A stretch of 34,199 bases of DNA from a virus, in the IMG/VR virus record IMGVR_UViG_3300048586_000440, positions 1 to 34,199 of that record. One strand, written 5' to 3'. The translations under genes were made by a program, and so were the position numbers. The notes under the pieces were generated by a model. That model was given only the letters and a program-made list of their open reading frames with translations. It did no database searches and was not told the origin of the DNA. Positions 6,301 through 13,473 of the stretch are shown one piece after another (position 1 is the first letter of the stretch; each line of letters opens with the position of its first letter).

Positions 6301-7235
6301 CCGAGCTCGAGATACGCCGCGAGCAGTCGCTTGCACCAGTCGCCCCTGCCCCGTCGGTTGCTGTTGGCGCGCTGATGGAGTGGGCTCAGTCCGCCGCGGC
6401 CGCGCACGAGATCGCGGTGTCGCTGGTCCGCACGTCGTTCGTGCCGGAAGGCTTCCGCGGCAAGCCCGACGAGGCCACGGCCGCGATCCTCGCCGGGATC
6501 GAGGTCGGCCTGCAGCCGATGGCCGCGCTGCGGTCCTTCGACGTCATCCAGGGCACCGCGGCCCCGCGGGCGAACACGCTGCGCGCGATCGTGCAGTCCC
6601 AGGGACACGACGTGTGGGTGGTCGAGTCGACCGAGACCCGGGCGATCGTCGCGGGCCTGCGCCGCGGCTCGACCCAGGAGCAGCGCTCAACGTGGACTAT
6701 CGACCGCGCCAAGCGCCTCGGCCTGACGGGCAAGAAGAACTGGCAGGCGCAGCCGCAGGCGATGCTCGTCGCCCGCGCCACCTCCGAGTTGTGCCGGCTG
6801 ATCGCGTCCGACGCGATCCTGGGCCTGTCGCCGTACTCGATCGAGGAGCTCGTCGACGGTGACGACCTGGTCGCCGACGTCGTGCCGCTGCCGGCAGCAA
6901 CGAAGAAGCGCACGGCGCGTCGGGCGAGCGCGGCCACCGTGGCGAAGGTCGAGCGGGTCGACGCGCCGCCGGCGCCCGAGCAGGAGCACGACGAGCCGCC
7001 GCTCGACGACGAGCCCGCGGTCGTCGAGGACGTTCTGTCCCGTGAGCAGATGACCAAGATCGCCGCGCAGATGGGCGACCTCGGCATCACCGACCGCGAC
7101 GCCGCGCTCGCCTTCGTCGCCGGGGTGATCGGCCGCGAGGTCGAGACGCGCAACCAGCTGACCCGCGCTGAGGCGTCCCGGCTGATCGAGCACATGGCGC
7201 TGGCGCTGGGTGAGATCCCGGACGTGACCGAGTGA
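6297..7235 (+). CDS. recT: RecT-family ssDNA annealing protein
   Basis: A 312-residue protein with a RecT-like core in the first 195 residues, marked by the family pattern FVPEGFRGKPDEATAAIL, then a glycine/proline turn (GLQPMAALRSF) and a KNWQAQPQAML helix. Residues about 205-245 form an acidic, Pro-rich linker and the last 70 residues a separate helical segment. It should anneal single strands made by the upstream exonuclease. The ATG at 6297 overlaps the exonuclease stop. Confidence 0.85.
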   Translation: MTELEIRREQSLAPVAPAPSVAVGALMEWAQSAAAAHEIAVSLVRTSFVPEGFRGKPDEATAAILAGIEVGLQPMAALRSFDVIQGTAAPRANTLRAIVQSQGHDVWVVESTETRAIVAGLRRGSTQEQRSTWTIDRAKRLGLTGKKNWQAQPQAMLVARATSELCRLIASDAILGLSPYSIEELVDGDDLVADVVPLPAATKKRTARRASAATVAKVERVDAPPAPEQEHDEPPLDDEPAVVEDVLSREQMTKIAAQMGDLGITDRDAALAFVAGVIGREVETRNQLTRAEASRLIEHMALALGEIPDVTE

Positions 7236-7312
7236 ACGCCGACATCACCGACCGCATCCGCCGGGAGATCCGCCTCGGCATCGACCGCGACAACGACGAG
7301 GGGGACCGATGA
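7232..7312 (+). CDS. very small hypothetical protein (26 aa)
   Basis: A 26-residue highly charged peptide in an early-operon slot bounded by four-base overlaps at both ends (GTGA at 7232 and ATGA at 7309). The overlaps are the main evidence that it is translated; alternatively it may only couple RecT translation to the next gene. Confidence 0.5.
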   Translation: MNADITDRIRREIRLGIDRDNDEGDR

Positions 7313-7455
7313 CCGCCGTCATCGCGCTGCTGGTGTTCGCCCTGCTCGGTGCTGCCTGCCTCGCGGTGTTCGCTGCGCTGGGTGGGCACGCCGACCGGAC
7401 GTTGGCGGAATGGGACGACGCCGACGCCGCACACGACGAGGCGAACCGGTGGTGA
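7309..7455 (+). CDS. small single-pass membrane protein (48 aa)
   Basis: A 48-residue protein with one hydrophobic segment at residues 3-25 followed by an acidic tail with Asp-Asp-Ala repeats. Both ends overlap their neighbours by four bases. It could be a membrane-anchored regulator or inhibitor, but no family is recognised. Confidence 0.6.
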   Translation: MTAVIALLVFALLGAACLAVFAALGGHADRTLAEWDDADAAHDEANRW

Positions 7456-7961
7456 CCGCGCGGGATGAGGCCGTCCAGGCCGTGGCGCGAGTGCTGGCGA
7501 TGCTCGAACCGGGCGAGGACTGGCCCACCAATGCCGCCCTTGGGGGCAACGCGACGGGCACACGTGACGACGAGTTCCGTGACGGGTGCATCGAGCAGGC
7601 CGAGGCCGCTGTCGCTGTCGTGTGGCCGCTCGCCCTGGCCGCAGCCGCCGAAGCGGTGGGGGCGGAGGCGGCGCGACTTGACGCGCTGACCATCACGCAC
7701 CAGGACCGCACGGCCATAACCGTCTTGCAGATCAAGCGGGGGCAGGCCATCGCAGACGCCCTCGTCATCCGTGACATGACCCAAGGAGGCGTGATGGGAA
7801 CCAGTAGTGCCGAGTCCCGATTGGCGGCAGCGGTCGTCCCCGAGGAAGACCTGCTCGCGTTCGCACGCGACATCGTCGCCCTCTACTTTGCGCCGACACC
7901 GTCCGTGGAACGCGAGGACATCCGCGTCGCCATCTTCCGCCACATCGGGGGGACGACGTGA
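7452..7961 (+). CDS. hypothetical early protein (169 aa)
   Basis: A 169-residue, Ala-rich, predominantly helical protein with two segments that each look self-contained (about 1-110 and 118-169). Both are acidic and have no metal-binding or catalytic pattern I recognise. The GTG at 7452 overlaps the preceding stop; the end is a GTGA junction with the next gene. Confidence 0.65.
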   Translation: MTARDEAVQAVARVLAMLEPGEDWPTNAALGGNATGTRDDEFRDGCIEQAEAAVAVVWPLALAAAAEAVGAEAARLDALTITHQDRTAITVLQIKRGQAIADALVIRDMTQGGVMGTSSAESRLAAAVVPEEDLLAFARDIVALYFAPTPSVEREDIRVAIFRHIGGTT

Positions 7962-8623
7962 GCGACGTCGACATGGAGGGGACGCTGCGCGCCGCGCTGG
8001 ACGTTGCCCAGGAAGCACACCTAGCCGCCGAGGACGACGTAACCGTGATCCAGTGCTCACAGTGTGACGCGGGCGAGCCCTGCCAACTGGTCCGCGAAAC
8101 TGCCGCTATCGCCCGACCCATGAACGGCGACGGGGCGGAGGACGCCCCGAGTCCCATGCGGGACGAACCCGCCCCGTCGCCCGACGACCCGCACGGAGCG
8201 TGCAGCCGCGCACTGGTGGGCGTGGCGCTGGAGCGCGACAGAGCCCGCGGCAAGTTGGCCGTCGCCGTGGATGCACACCTCGCTGCCGAGGCTGAGATCA
8301 CGCGGCTCCAGGAGTCGGCTGACCTCTGCGACGGGTGCGGTTCGCCCCTGTCCCGCTGCCTGCGCTGGCACCACAGGCCATCCGGGTATGGGAAGTGCTG
8401 CCCCGACTGCAAGCACCCCGCCGAGACGCGTGCGTGGACGGACCTGCTCGCCGAGCGGGACCGTCTGCGGGCGTTCGCCGACGCGGTGCTCGGGGCCTGC
8501 GACGAGTCCGACCGGGCCACCTTCGACGCGACGGCATACGACGGCGTCGACCGGGTGTCGGTGCTGCCCACGCACTACCTGGCCCGCCTCGCCGCCGAGC
8601 ACGGGATCGAGACGACACCATGA
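7958..8623 (+). CDS. zinc-ribbon-containing hypothetical protein (221 aa)
   Basis: A 221-residue protein with Cys clusters. A CSQCDAGEPC stretch lies near residue 33, and a second cluster near 123-150 includes CDGCG, a Cys-Leu-Arg-Trp-His-His stretch and CCPDC. They suggest two zinc-binding modules joined by helical segments with an AHLAAE motif repeated near residues 21 and 107. It may bind nucleic acid, but no family is recognised. GTG start overlapping the previous stop. Confidence 0.65.
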   Translation: MSDVDMEGTLRAALDVAQEAHLAAEDDVTVIQCSQCDAGEPCQLVRETAAIARPMNGDGAEDAPSPMRDEPAPSPDDPHGACSRALVGVALERDRARGKLAVAVDAHLAAEAEITRLQESADLCDGCGSPLSRCLRWHHRPSGYGKCCPDCKHPAETRAWTDLLAERDRLRAFADAVLGACDESDRATFDATAYDGVDRVSVLPTHYLARLAAEHGIETTP

Positions 8624-8733
8624 CCCGCCTCGCGCTGCGGTCGTTCGCCGTCGGTGCCGCAGCCGGGCTCGTGCTCTTCGCGGGCATCTGCCTCGGCATG
8701 GCACTCGCGGAACGCACCGGGTGGCCGCGATGA
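8620..8733 (+). CDS. small single-pass membrane protein (37 aa)
   Basis: A 37-residue protein, almost all one Gly/Ala/Leu-rich membrane segment (about 5-28) ending in a short polar tail. Four-base overlaps at both ends place it in the coupled early chain. Function unknown. Confidence 0.55.
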   Translation: MTRLALRSFAVGAAAGLVLFAGICLGMALAERTGWPR

Positions 8734-8996
8734 CCGACCTCATCACCTACACCGCCGCCGACCTCCCGCCCGTGTACCCCACCGACCGCGCCGTCTGCAC
8801 CGCCGACGCACCCACCCGCTACGACCTCGCCCAGACCATCGCCGCACTGCGCGCCGAGAACCGTGCCCTCCTCGAGCAGCTCCACGGCCACGAGGACCGC
8901 CTCGCCCGGTACCGCGACATCGACGAGGCCGCCGACCGCGACCGCCACCAGCCCCACGCCCCGCAGTGGGCTCCCGAACCGGAGGACCAGTCATGA
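8730..8996 (+). CDS. hypothetical coiled-coil protein (88 aa)
   Basis: An 88-residue protein with an N-terminal segment rich in Thr, Pro and Asp, then a Leu-spaced helix at about residues 33-62 that could form a coiled coil, and a polar tail. No domain is recognised. Start and stop both overlap neighbours by four bases. Confidence 0.65.
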   Translation: MTDLITYTAADLPPVYPTDRAVCTADAPTRYDLAQTIAALRAENRALLEQLHGHEDRLARYRDIDEAADRDRHQPHAPQWAPEPEDQS

Positions 8997-9622
8997 CCAA
9001 GGCACCCGGCAGCACCGTGCTGCGCCAGATCGAGAACGGCCTCACCATCCAGGTCATCGAGGTCGAGACCGACTGGACCCCCGAGGAGATCGACGCCCTC
9101 GCCACCGAGGAGGGCTACGCCCGCACAGACGACGGCACCTACCGGTACCTCACCGAGGGCGCGCACCTCGCCATCGTCACCCCCGAGGACAGCGACACGC
9201 TCGACACCGACCCGGACGGCCCCGAGCCCGACGACGACACCCCCATCGATGGCGACGCGGCCCCACTCACCGACCCGGCGGCGCTCATCGCCGCCGGCAC
9301 CGCCCACGACTACGAGGACGTGCAGGAAGCTGCACGCGAGGCCGCCGCATGGCTGGACATCCTCGCCGAGCGCATCATCCAGGCCGAGCACCACCGTGCC
9401 GCGGTCGCCGAGGTCGAGCACTACGAGCAGCTCCTCCACGCCGCCCGCATCAAGGCCGGCCTCATCGAGCCCGAGGAGGCCGTCGCCGAGCCGCCGGCAT
9501 ACGACGCGAAGACCGTCCGCGCCTGGGCCGCCGCCAACGGCGTCGACTGCCCCACCCGCGGCACACTCCCGCGCCGGGTGCTCGACGCCTACCTCGACGC
9601 CCACGAGGCGGGTGCGACATGA
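8993..9622 (+). CDS. Lsr2-like C-terminal DNA-binding domain protein
   Basis: A 209-residue protein. Residues about 171-204 match the C-terminal DNA-binding domain of Lsr2, the actinobacterial H-NS-like silencer, including the helix pattern VRAWAAANG and RVLDAYLDA. The canonical RGR minor-groove motif reads RGT here (189-191). The N-terminal dimerisation fold of Lsr2 is not obvious; instead there is an acidic, Asp/Pro-rich linker (about 65-95) and a helical region (100-160). It may counter or mimic host Lsr2 silencing of phage DNA. Four-base overlaps at both ends. Confidence 0.75.
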   Translation: MTKAPGSTVLRQIENGLTIQVIEVETDWTPEEIDALATEEGYARTDDGTYRYLTEGAHLAIVTPEDSDTLDTDPDGPEPDDDTPIDGDAAPLTDPAALIAAGTAHDYEDVQEAAREAAAWLDILAERIIQAEHHRAAVAEVEHYEQLLHAARIKAGLIEPEEAVAEPPAYDAKTVRAWAAANGVDCPTRGTLPRRVLDAYLDAHEAGAT

Positions 9623-9813
9623 GGGCCCCGACGCTCGGCAGCAACGTCGAGGTGCTCGAGAAGCCCAAGGGTGCCCTGCGCGATGACCGTGTGTGGTCCG
9701 TGTGGTCGCAGTCCCCCGACGGCTGGTGGATCATGCGCCGCCCATCGGGGGGGGTCCCGTCGAGTGGGACAACCAGCCCACGCGACTGCTCCGCGCCACG
9801 AAGCGGCCGGTGA
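9619..9813 (+). CDS. small hypothetical protein, probably frameshifted at a G8 tract
   Basis: As read, a 64-residue protein whose last 20 residues look unnatural and whose stop leaves a six-base gap to the next gene. Reading minus one after the G8 tract at 9747-9754 gives a more natural acidic/basic tail starting PVEWDNQP and ending at 9827. That would overlap the next start by eight bases, in keeping with the rest of the operon. The N-terminal 42 residues (Trp-rich, beta-like) are common to both readings. Either the tract has lost one G, or ribosomes slip here. Function unknown. Confidence 0.55.
   Translation: MRAPTLGSNVEVLEKPKGALRDDRVWSVWSQSPDGWWIMRRPSGGVPSSGTTSPRDCSAPRSGR
9747..9754 (+). 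other. G8 tract, possible slippage or contraction site
   Basis: Eight consecutive G's in the frame TCG GGG GGG GTC. Tandem GGG codons preceded by G allow a -1 slip in which both tRNAs re-pair fully. The same tract could change length by replication slippage or be a sequencing error. Confidence 0.5.
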
Positions 9814-9819
9814 ACGACG

Positions 9820-10140
9820 ATGACTGAGCAGCTGGACCTCCTCACCGCCGTCGCCGACGACCCCCACCCGCTCGCCGACCACGACCGCCGCACCATCACC
9901 GCCGCGATCATGGCCGACGCAATGGACCACGACGGCATCGTGTCCCCGAACCGCGTCCGCGCAGCCCTCAGCAACGCGCACGGCCTCACCGTCCGCCCCC
10001 GGATGCTCTCCGCCACCTACTCCGCCCTCGCCGCCAAGGGCGTCCTGCGCTCACTCGGGTGGAACGAGGTCAACGACGACGTCCGCGGCGGAAACGCCGG
10101 ACGCCCCGGACGGCAGTGGCAGTGGGTGGGGCCGCGGTGA
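9820..10140 (+). CDS. hypothetical protein with possible winged-helix fold (106 aa)
   Basis: A 106-residue protein. Helical segments (about 22-58) followed by SATYSALAAKGVL and a basic, Gly/Arg-rich turn resemble the helix and wing of small DNA-binding proteins, with conserved-looking Trp residues at the C-terminus. I cannot name a family. The ATG at 9820 lies six bases after the preceding stop as read, or overlaps it if the G8 frameshift is corrected. The end is a GTGA junction. Confidence 0.6.
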   Translation: MTEQLDLLTAVADDPHPLADHDRRTITAAIMADAMDHDGIVSPNRVRAALSNAHGLTVRPRMLSATYSALAAKGVLRSLGWNEVNDDVRGGNAGRPGRQWQWVGPR

Positions 10141-10727
10141 GAACCACCCAGCGCAGCAAGATCACGTGCCGCCGATGTGACACGCACACCACCAACGCCG
10201 CACGCGGTCTCTGCCACAACTGCTACGCCAACCTCCTCCAGAGCCAGAGCCGGCTCGACGCATACCCACCCAGCCGCATCGACCGTCAGGGACAGGTCAA
10301 GGAACTGCGCGACCAGGGCCTCACCAACGAGCAGATCGCCAACAGGCTCGGCATCTCCAAGAACGCCGTCGCCCTCGCCGCGCGGCGCTCGGGAGCCGCC
10401 ACACCTCGCCCAGAGGCCGTGTTCGCATCCCGCGTACCAGCACCACCCGAGCCCGGGCCCTGCGCGCAAGCACCCGAGGGACTGTTCGACATCAGCTTCG
10501 GCAGCCACCGCGAGGTATCCCGCGACGGCCGCCTCAGCCGCTGGATAGCCCCGCAGGTCGAGGACGCGTTCGCTTACTGCGCACGCTGCCCACTCGCCAC
10601 CCGTGAATGGTGCGTCCAGGAGGCGACCCTGCCCCACCTGTCCGGCGTCCACATCATCGCCGGCGGAACCGTGTGGGTCGGCGGACGGCCGGTCTGGACG
10701 CTCGACGACCACGAGGTGGCGTCATGA
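10137..10727 (+). CDS. zinc-finger / HTH / WhiB-like fusion regulator
   Basis: A 196-residue three-part protein. Residues 11-29 hold a CxxC...CxxC zinc site (Cys11, 14, 26, 29). Residues about 57-84 form a sigma-factor-type helix-turn-helix (LTNEQIANRLGISKNAV). Residues 109-185 are WhiB-like, with Cys109, Cys148, Cys151 and Cys159 and a late glycine turn (AGGTVW). WhiB proteins bind a 4Fe-4S cluster and sigma factor. The last Cys spacing is CX2CX7C rather than the usual CX2CX5C. It could redirect host transcription. GTG start overlapping the previous stop. Confidence 0.75.
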   Translation: MRTTQRSKITCRRCDTHTTNAARGLCHNCYANLLQSQSRLDAYPPSRIDRQGQVKELRDQGLTNEQIANRLGISKNAVALAARRSGAATPRPEAVFASRVPAPPEPGPCAQAPEGLFDISFGSHREVSRDGRLSRWIAPQVEDAFAYCARCPLATREWCVQEATLPHLSGVHIIAGGTVWVGGRPVWTLDDHEVAS

Positions 10728-10933
10728 ACATCGGAGAGGCGGCGGCCGCCATGCGCGTCCTCGACTTCCTCGCGGGCGACATCGACCACGAGGACGAGAC
10801 CACCCGTGCCGCCGTTGCGAAGGACTGCCTCTGGCTGCAGACCCGCGCCCGCGCGGCGCTGCACGCCGGCCGTACCGAGTCCGAGGCCGAGTGGGACGAG
10901 CGGCTCTGCAACGTCACCTTCGAGACGCCGTGA
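10724..10933 (+). CDS. hypothetical early protein (69 aa)
   Basis: A 69-residue acidic helical protein with no recognised domain. Both ends overlap neighbours by four bases. Confidence 0.65.
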   Translation: MNIGEAAAAMRVLDFLAGDIDHEDETTRAAVAKDCLWLQTRARAALHAGRTESEAEWDERLCNVTFETP

Positions 10934-11115
10934 GCACCTTCACCGAGACCCACGCAACCGACCAGGAGCTCGTCAACGAAGGCGGCTACACCCGCGGCGC
11001 TCGCGGCACCTGCACCTGTGGATGGCACGGGCCCCTGCGGCCACTCGACCACCGCGCGAGCGTCGCCGCCGACCTGCTCGCGCACTGCAACGACATGAAG
11101 GAGACGGCGACCTGA
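10930..11115 (+). CDS. small zinc-binding-like protein (61 aa)
   Basis: A 61-residue protein with CTCGWHG near residue 32 and a later His-rich helix ending in a single Cys, a pattern seen in small phage proteins that may bind one zinc ion. No specific function is evident. GTG start in a GTGA junction; the stop shares one base with the next ATG. Confidence 0.6.
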   Translation: MSTFTETHATDQELVNEGGYTRGARGTCTCGWHGPLRPLDHRASVAADLLAHCNDMKETAT

Positions 11116-11513
11116 TGGCCCTGCCCTGGGTACGACTCGACGCGAACATCTCGAGTCACGACAAGGTGCTCGACCTGCTCTCGCGACCCAATGGGCACCG
11201 AGCGTTCACCCTCTACATCTGCGCACTCGGGTGGTCGGGCGGCCAGGGTTCAGACGGCGTCATCCCGCGGCTCGTCCTGCCGATGGTCCACGGAACCCCC
11301 AAGCTCGCCGACCTGCTCGTCGACGTCGGCCTGTTCGAGCACGCCGAGGCCGGCGCCTACGTGATCCGGAACTGGAACCTGCGCCAGGAGACCTCCGTCG
11401 TCCGCGAGGTGAAGCGCGAGCTGCAGAAGCAGGGCGCGCGACGCACCAACTGCCAGCGATGGCACGGCAAGGACTGCGGTTGCTGGCAGCGACCCGAGAG
11501 CGAGGCCTCGTGA
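11115..11513 (+). CDS. replication-initiator-like protein (phage replisome organizer type)
   Basis: A 132-residue protein. The first 90 residues follow a pattern common in actinophage proteins: WVRLDANISSHDKVLDLL, then an aromatic helix (TLYICALGWSGGQG), PRLVLPMVHG, and a winged segment ending VIRNWNLRQ. This resembles the N-terminal winged-helix region of phage replisome organisers. The remainder is basic with a Cys-rich end (CQRWHGKDCGCW), shorter than usual family members. The repeats just downstream fit an origin. Function is inferred. Confidence 0.6.
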   Translation: MALPWVRLDANISSHDKVLDLLSRPNGHRAFTLYICALGWSGGQGSDGVIPRLVLPMVHGTPKLADLLVDVGLFEHAEAGAYVIRNWNLRQETSVVREVKRELQKQGARRTNCQRWHGKDCGCWQRPESEAS

Positions 11514-11665
11514 GCATCGGTCAAGCGATCGCTATAGCGAGTCGGTGTAGCGAGTCGCACGAACGGACGGACGGACGAACTGACGAAGAAGGTACTGACC
11601 AACCGATGCCACATGACGCCTGGCAGACGCACGCGAAGAGCCGCATCGACGACGAGGTTGGCTGA
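11510..11665 (+). CDS. small hypothetical protein over repeat-rich DNA (51 aa)
   Basis: A 51-residue polar product with four-base overlap at the start and one-base overlap at the end. The first half is encoded by palindromes and tandem repeats and reads as low-complexity Ser/Arg/Thr/Asp, so the protein may matter less than the DNA beneath it. The second half is ordinary. Confidence 0.45.
   Translation: MSIGQAIAIASRCSESHERTDGRTDEEGTDQPMPHDAWQTHAKSRIDDEVG
11525..11580. repeat. palindromes and short repeats, candidate replication origin
   Basis: Contains GCGATCGC (11525-11532), the overlapping 10-bp palindrome CGCTATAGCG (11530-11539), TAGCGAGTCG twice (11535-11544 and 11548-11557, 13-bp period) and a GGAC tandem run to about 11577. 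The cluster lies just after the replication-initiator-like gene and is less GC-rich than its surroundings, as expected for iterons at a phage origin. Function is not shown. Confidence 0.4.
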
Positions 11666-12564
11666 TGAGCGACGACCACCAGTGCGTGCTCTGCGCACGC
11701 CGCGGTCGCAAGCGCACCCTCGCCGAGGGCCACGTGTGCGGACCGTGTCGCAACGGCATGAGAGTCGACCTCGGCCAGATCCTCGACCTGGTCGCCCTCG
11801 CCGCGACGATGCCCGACCCTTTCGCCTCGCGCACCACCGGCACCGGGTCACGACCGCACCCCGGTTCGCGACCCCCGCTCGAGGTCGCACGCATCGACCC
11901 CGAGCTCATCGCGGTACGTCTCGAGCCCGGCGACCCGTCCTCCACGGTCCCGCTGCTCGCGATGCTCGAGTCGTGGGAGCGCGCCGTGCGCGAGGACCGC
12001 GGCTACGCGCCCTACGGCGTCGCCAGCAGCCTGCGCAGCGCGTCGAACACGCGACCCGGCGCTACGCAGGCGCGAGCCACCCTGGCGGGCGTCATCGGCT
12101 TCCTGCGCTCACAGGTGGACTGGATGTGCGACGAGCCCACGTTCGGCATCGAGCAGCTCGTCGACCAGGTACGCCGCGCCCTCGGCGTCCTGCGCGCGCT
12201 CGACCCGGGCCGCGAACGCCGCGACGGCTGGGGCATCCCCTGCCCCGCCGACCTCGACGACGGCGAGCCCTGCGCACGACGGCTCACCATCGAGCGCCAC
12301 GACGACGGCCGCCTCGACCTGCACACCGACATCGACTGCCCCGACTGCGGCACCACCTGGACCGCTCAGCGACTGCTGCTCGTCGCACTCGCTGATGAGC
12401 GCGTCACCGTGTGGGGCTATCCCGAAGCGATCACCGCAGCGCTGGGCATCCCCTCCGCCACACTCCGGCAGTGGTACGCCCGAGGCAAGGTCGCCCGGCT
12501 CGGCAACCGCTACGACGCGGGTGCAGCCTTCCGCCTGCGACACGCACGGGACTCCAGTGCTTGA
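11665..12564 (+). CDS. zinc-finger and HTH protein (299 aa)
   Basis: A 299-residue protein with an N-terminal zinc finger (Cys7, Cys10, Cys25, Cys28), a long helical middle, a second Cys-containing module at about 190-235 with CPDC, and a C-terminal MerR-like helix-turn-helix (about 250-295; ITAALGIPSATLRQWY). Proteins of this layout occur at the end of early operons in actinophages and are presumed DNA-binding regulators. Being last in the early chain and next to the late promoter candidate, it may control the early-to-late switch; that is inference. Confidence 0.7.
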   Translation: MSDDHQCVLCARRGRKRTLAEGHVCGPCRNGMRVDLGQILDLVALAATMPDPFASRTTGTGSRPHPGSRPPLEVARIDPELIAVRLEPGDPSSTVPLLAMLESWERAVREDRGYAPYGVASSLRSASNTRPGATQARATLAGVIGFLRSQVDWMCDEPTFGIEQLVDQVRRALGVLRALDPGRERRDGWGIPCPADLDDGEPCARRLTIERHDDGRLDLHTDIDCPDCGTTWTAQRLLLVALADERVTVWGYPEAITAALGIPSATLRQWYARGKVARLGNRYDAGAAFRLRHARDSSA

Positions 12565-12592
12565 CAGCCTGTCACGCCCATCGCGGTATGCT
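12561..12592 (+). promoter_or_regulatory. candidate late promoter with dyad
   Basis: TTGACA at 12561-12566 overlaps the previous stop and lies inside the dyad TGACA-GCC-TGTCA (12562-12574). TATGCT follows at 12587-12592. The 20-bp spacer is longer than optimal, so an activator may be needed. It lies directly upstream of the packaging and head genes. Confidence 0.45.
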
Positions 12593-12654
12593 GCGCTTGC
12601 GCCAGTGGAATCCACCCGGATCCTGTTGGCGCATCGTCATGTCCGGAGGTGGCG

Positions 12655-12951
12655 ATGCCCCGCACCAACGGCACCACCACCCAGCGCGGCTACGACGCCA
12701 AGCACAAGGCCGAACGCAAGCGCCTCGAACCGATCGTCGCTCGCGGCGGCATCGCGTGCGCTCGCTGCGGCGAGCCGATCGTCCCGCCCGAACCCTGGGA
12801 CCTCGGGCACACCGACGACCGCACCGGCTGGACCGGGCCCGAGCACCGCGACTGCAACCGCGCCGACGGCGCCCGCAAGCGCAACGCGGGGGCTCGAGCG
12901 CGCCGCGCGCCCGTCGAGCGCCCATTCACGCGCCCCGAGCGGGCGTGGTGA
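12655..12951 (+). CDS. HNH endonuclease next to terminase
   Basis: A 98-residue HNH nuclease of the small type found beside the terminase genes of many HK97-like phages, where it assists packaging cleavage. A zinc-binding CARCGEP lies near residue 36, then DLGH as the first catalytic element and GPEHRDCNRADG as the last. The ATG at 12655 follows a GGAGG ribosome site; the GTG six bases earlier would overlap that site. A basic tail rich in Arg follows. Confidence 0.85.
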   Translation: MPRTNGTTTQRGYDAKHKAERKRLEPIVARGGIACARCGEPIVPPEPWDLGHTDDRTGWTGPEHRDCNRADGARKRNAGARARRAPVERPFTRPERAW

Positions 12952-13041
12952 GTTTTTGACCTTGACCGAGCGCGACCCCGCAGTCGTGAAAAAAGTTCCC
13001 TCCCCACACGCGAAGGGCAGCGCTGACCGAGGAGGTCCATC

Positions 13042-13473
13042 ATGGCCGTCCGACGTTGCGCTGCGTGCTCGAAGCCGCTGAGCTCGAGCAACCCGAGGGC
13101 TCGATACTGCGACTCGACGTGCCGCGCGAACGCTGCGAAGCGCCGCGCGAAGGGCGTGCCTGAGTCGCTGGTCACCGTGCTGCCGGTCGCCCCAGCCGAC
13201 GTGGTCGAGGACCCGGCCACCGTCGCCGGCGGCCCGGTGTACGCCGCGACGCTCGAGGAGCTCGTCGACGCCGAGCGGGAGAACACCGCGCTCGGTCGCG
13301 CTGCCCTGGCGCTGGCCGCACGTATCGACCTCGGCATCGACACCGGCTCGGGCCTGTCGTCCGCGGTGAAGACCCTCGGCGAGACCCTGGCGAACGCCAC
13401 CCGCGGTGCGCGCCGGGCGGAGACCGAGCTCGACCGGGTGAGGCGGCAGCGTGACGAGAAGCGCCACGCTTGA
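13042..13473 (+). CDS. terS: probable terminase small subunit
   Basis: A 143-residue protein. Residues 6-27 contain a Cys-rich zinc module (CAACSKPL...YCDSTCR) with a basic helix, and residues 70-143 are helical with heptad-like Leu/Ala spacing suited to oligomerisation. Position between HNH and TerL genes, with a 23-base overlap into TerL, supports the role of DNA recognition in packaging, although the zinc-finger start is not the usual small-terminase HTH. GAGGAGGT ribosome site upstream. Confidence 0.65.
   Translation: MAVRRCAACSKPLSSSNPRARYCDSTCRANAAKRRAKGVPESLVTVLPVAPADVVEDPATVAGGPVYAATLEELVDAERENTALGRAALALAARIDLGIDTGSGLSSAVKTLGETLANATRGARRAETELDRVRRQRDEKRHA

Noticed and set aside
12956-12961. 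TTGACC as a promoter before the terminase genes
   Set aside because: No matching -10 box lies at a proper distance, and the neighbouring TTGACC-like repeat is short and lone.
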